Shown here one piece after another: positions 4,967-6,034 of a stretch of 6,034 bases of DNA. Origin of the DNA: Dethiosulfovibrio sp. (GTDB taxonomy: Bacteria > Synergistota > Synergistia > Synergistales > Dethiosulfovibrionaceae); contig JAQUTB010000119.1 of the NCBI GenBank assembly GCA_028709985.1, forward strand, positions 1 to 6,034, written 5' to 3'. Under the pieces are notes generated by a model. It ran no database searches, was not told where the DNA came from, and saw only the letters and a program-made list of their open reading frames with translations. The position numbers and the translations under genes were made by a program. Position 1 is the stretch's first letter; each line of letters begins with the position of its first letter.

Positions 4967-6034
4967 ATGACGTCTGCGGAAAACATCAGGCCGCCTATAC
5001 CTATAGAGGAGCCGGATTCTAAAAAGAGGGAGCTGTCGGGATGGCAGTACAAGGTAGTGGCGGGGCTGGCTCTGGCGGCCTCATCGTTTCACCTCTACAC
5101 CGCCGCCTTCGGCCTGCTATCCGCCATGTATCAAAGGAGCGTCCACTGGCTACTCATGGGAGTCCTCCTGTTCCTCATATACCCGTCGTCTAAAAATCGC
5201 CCTAAAAACAGGATAGAGATAATAGACTGGGTCCTGGCGGGGCTTCTGGCCATAGGCTGTCTTAATATCATAATAAACTGGCCAACTATAGCCATGAGGG
5301 AGGGCGCACCGATCGCCTCGGACGTCTATCTAGGCGTGATGATGGTGATACTGGTCATAGAGGGAACCAGAAGGGCCATGGGCTGGCCCCTACCGATAAT
5401 GGCCATACTGGCAATACTGTACGCCTTCTTCGGCCCCTACTTCCCGGGGATACTGGCTCACGGTGGTATACCTCTCGACGAGCTGGCCCCGTTTCAGTAC
5501 CTAAGGACCGACGGTATCTTCGGCGTCCCCCTAGGGGTCTCGGCGAGCTTCATATTCCTCTTCGTCCTGTTCGGGGCGTTTTTAAGCACCTCCGGGGCGG
5601 GCCAGTTCTTCATAGATCTGGCGGTAGCCCTTACCGGACGGAGCCAGGGCGGCCCAGGGAAAGCCGCGGTGATGGCCAGCGCCCTTATGGGTACGGTATC
5701 AGGAAGCTCCTGCGCCAACACCGTGACCACCGGGGCCTTCACCATACCTCTTATGAAGCAGTCGGGCTATAAAAGCGAGTTCGCCGGAGCTATCGTGGCA
5801 GCGTCCTCCACAGGAGGACAGGTCATGCCCCCTGTCATGGGAGCAGCGGCTTTCATCATGGCCCAGTTCCTCGGCATATCCTACTGGGAGATAGTTGTAG
5901 CGGCGGCGATCCCGGCGACCCTCTACTTCGTCTCCATAATGGCCATGGTCCACTTCAGGGCGGGCAAAATCGGCATGAAAAGGCTCAGCGGCGACGACCT
6001 GCCGGTGGCGAAGAAAGTCCTCAAAGAGGGCTGG
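4967..6034 (+). CDS. TRAP transporter fused permease (DctQM type), 3' end outside window
   Basis: The first 356 residues of a TRAP permease with small and large subunits fused, the form that usually accompanies TAXI binding proteins; family members are about 640-680 residues, so nearly half is missing. A charged cytoplasmic tail (1-27) precedes the DctQ-like membrane helices (about 28-51, 60-73, 85-102 and one near 118-131). The DctM-like part follows, recognised by GVPLGVSASFIFLFVLFGAF, the motif SGSSCANTVTTGAFTIPLMK (245-264) and ASSTGGQVMPPVMGAAAF, which are the conserved sodium- and substrate-site loops. It should import the ligand delivered by the binding protein through an ion gradient without ATP. 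ATG 4967 has GGGAGGGG 6 nt upstream. It follows the intergenic hairpin by 25 nt, and translation appears independent of the interrupted upstream gene. No frame defect is seen. Confidence 0.94.
   Translation, partial: MTSAENIRPPIPIEEPDSKKRELSGWQYKVVAGLALAASSFHLYTAAFGLLSAMYQRSVHWLLMGVLLFLIYPSSKNRPKNRIEIIDWVLAGLLAIGCLNIIINWPTIAMREGAPIASDVYLGVMMVILVIEGTRRAMGWPLPIMAILAILYAFFGPYFPGILAHGGIPLDELAPFQYLRTDGIFGVPLGVSASFIFLFVLFGAFLSTSGAGQFFIDLAVALTGRSQGGPGKAAVMASALMGTVSGSSCANTVTTGAFTIPLMKQSGYKSEFAGAIVAASSTGGQVMPPVMGAAAFIMAQFLGISYWEIVVAAAIPATLYFVSIMAMVHFRAGKIGMKRLSGDDLPVAKKVLKEGW

Noticed and set aside
4627..5052. Minus-strand open frame across the binding protein-permease junction
   Set aside because: It runs through the hairpin and antisense to two recognisable genes and has no family resemblance.

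Overview
This window looks like part of a moderately high-GC anaerobe that ferments amino acids. Heavy use of AGG (Arg) and ATA (Ile) codons and the combination of a TAXI-type TRAP transporter with a class III aminotransferase remind me of Synergistota (a Dethiosulfovibrio-like organism). That assignment is inference from style and gene content; no marker gene is present.

Layout. A membrane-bound sensor histidine kinase gene (minus strand, start about 1263) runs off the left edge just short of its C-terminus. A gene-free stretch (1264-1683) follows. It holds a long imperfect inverted repeat (1315-1557) with two small hairpins of identical loop at its tip, then a near-consensus sigma70 promoter (1583-1611) whose -10 box sits in the middle of a palindrome. 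From that promoter a rightward set of four genes reads: an RpiR/SIS-family regulator (1684-2526), a PLP-dependent class III aminotransferase (2557-3897), a TAXI-family TRAP substrate-binding protein (3955-4905), and a fused TRAP permease (4967 to beyond the right edge). Gaps are short (30, 57 and 61 nt) and each downstream gene has its own strong ribosome-binding site, so an operon is likely.

How it may work together. The binding protein would capture a small organic acid or amino acid outside the cytoplasmic membrane. The fused permease would import it with an ion gradient. The aminotransferase would act on it or on a derivative, and the SIS-domain regulator would control the set by sensing a ligand. 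The substrate cannot be read from the sequence.

The main anomaly is an in-frame TGA at codon 60 of the binding-protein gene (4132-4134). The reading frame and family similarity continue on both sides. The gene is therefore a very recent nonsense allele, a recoded (selenocysteine or readthrough) gene, or carries a sequence error. I saw no convincing SECIS hairpin after the TGA. Other points of note are the structured repeat, the palindrome on the promoter, a perfect 11-bp hairpin without a T-tract between binding protein and permease, and a five-cysteine cluster in the aminotransferase.
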